From positions 310,001-374,000 of the forward strand of contig JAFKAC010000009.1 in the NCBI GenBank assembly GCA_025766275.1: a DNA stretch of 64,000 nt, written 5' to 3'. Shown one piece after another: positions 63,768 through 64,000 of this stretch; within the stretch, counting starts at the first letter, position 1; every line of letters starts with the position of its first letter. Source of the stretch: Lactarius indigo. Lineage: Eukaryota; Basidiomycota; Agaricomycetes; Russulales; Russulaceae. The position numbers and the translations under genes are program-made. Under the pieces are notes generated by a model, which saw only the letters and a list, made by a program, of their open reading frames with translations, was not told the origin of the DNA and did not search any database.

Positions 63768-64000
63768 CTACACTTTCGGACATTTTCGAGAAGCGACGTG
63801 AGTTTTACGTTTTTCTGAGGTCGTATGCTGGCTGCATTGCTTCTCATAGCTCCGTCATCGACGTCCTCTGCACCTCAAAACCTCCACATCGAAACGTCAT
63901 TACTTCGCGGACCTGAAGTACATTCAAGTTCTGGCCGCCTCGCACGGCGTTACTGTCCGAGTGTTCCACCGGCGTTCCGACATCCACCACCTTCTCCAGA
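63768..64000 (+). other. Window edge: unassigned frame
   Basis: Sequence homologous to the region downstream of alpha continues to about 63900. From there to the edge one frame is open and reads D-L-K-Y-I-Q-V-L-A-A-S-H-G-V-T-V. It may be an exon of a gene that continues beyond the window. Too short to identify. Confidence 0.3.

Noticed and set aside
63548..63916. Separate 122-codon gene after gamma
   Set aside because: Its first part is the penultimate exon of gamma by homology with alpha. The rest is intron and 3' region read through because the donor is lost.
1..64000. CRISPR arrays, bacterial operons, insertion sequences
   Set aside because: None seen. Intron-rich genes and LTR elements show this is a eukaryotic fungal chromosome.

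Overview
This 64 kb window is from a filamentous fungus, almost certainly a basidiomycete of the Agaricomycetes. The cellular genes are cut by many introns of about 50-60 nt, and they include families typical of mushroom-forming fungi: a DUF6534-like membrane protein, an F-box protein, a GATA factor, and a small orphan family in three copies. Most annotation here comes from reading frames, splice sites, LTR boundaries and target-site duplications in the raw sequence. No database search was possible.

Region 1 to about 30.7 kb is a nest of LTR retrotransposons. A Ty1/copia element (H, minus strand) was entered by two Ty3/gypsy elements, E (21971-29863, TSD AAGGA) and F (minus, its 5' LTR at 21138-21615). 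F was entered by C (plus, running off the left edge, 3' LTR 20187-20638). C was entered by A (465-16070, TSD ACGAC, splitting the YMDD catalytic motif of C) and by an A-type element now reduced to solo LTR G (17212-17759, TSD CCGAG). A was entered by B (1297-9027, minus, TSD AAACC). LTR divergence fits this order: B 0/482, E 4/530, A 6/569 differences, all transitions. B has open gag and pol frames and looks recently active. The gypsy elements are chromoviruses with gag, -1 frameshifted pol (protease, RT, RNase H, integrase, chromodomain) and a long extra C-terminal region. The primer-binding sites are complementary to the start of the element's own transcript, as in the self-priming Tf1/sushi group. 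Three of the four visible gag starts are GTG rather than ATG. A conserved second reading frame lies inside the Pol C-terminal extension of B, C and E.

Region 30.7-48.8 kb is mixed. It holds a GATA zinc-finger gene (32260-33311), a broken phosphatidylserine decarboxylase (34015-35056), and a duplicated block of 3-4 kb (35057-38080 and 40490-44635). The block carries ruined aminotransferase and membrane-protein copies and flanks an F-box gene (38524-39954). Then come a short double-stranded-RNA-binding domain gene and the first member (alpha) of the orphan family.

Region 48.8-64 kb is gene-dense and mostly intact: a DUF6534-like multi-exon membrane protein, the intact aminotransferase related to the broken copies, an intron-containing tRNA-Phe, ribosomal protein eS10, a leucine-rich-repeat protein, an arrestin-like protein, and orphan family members beta and gamma.
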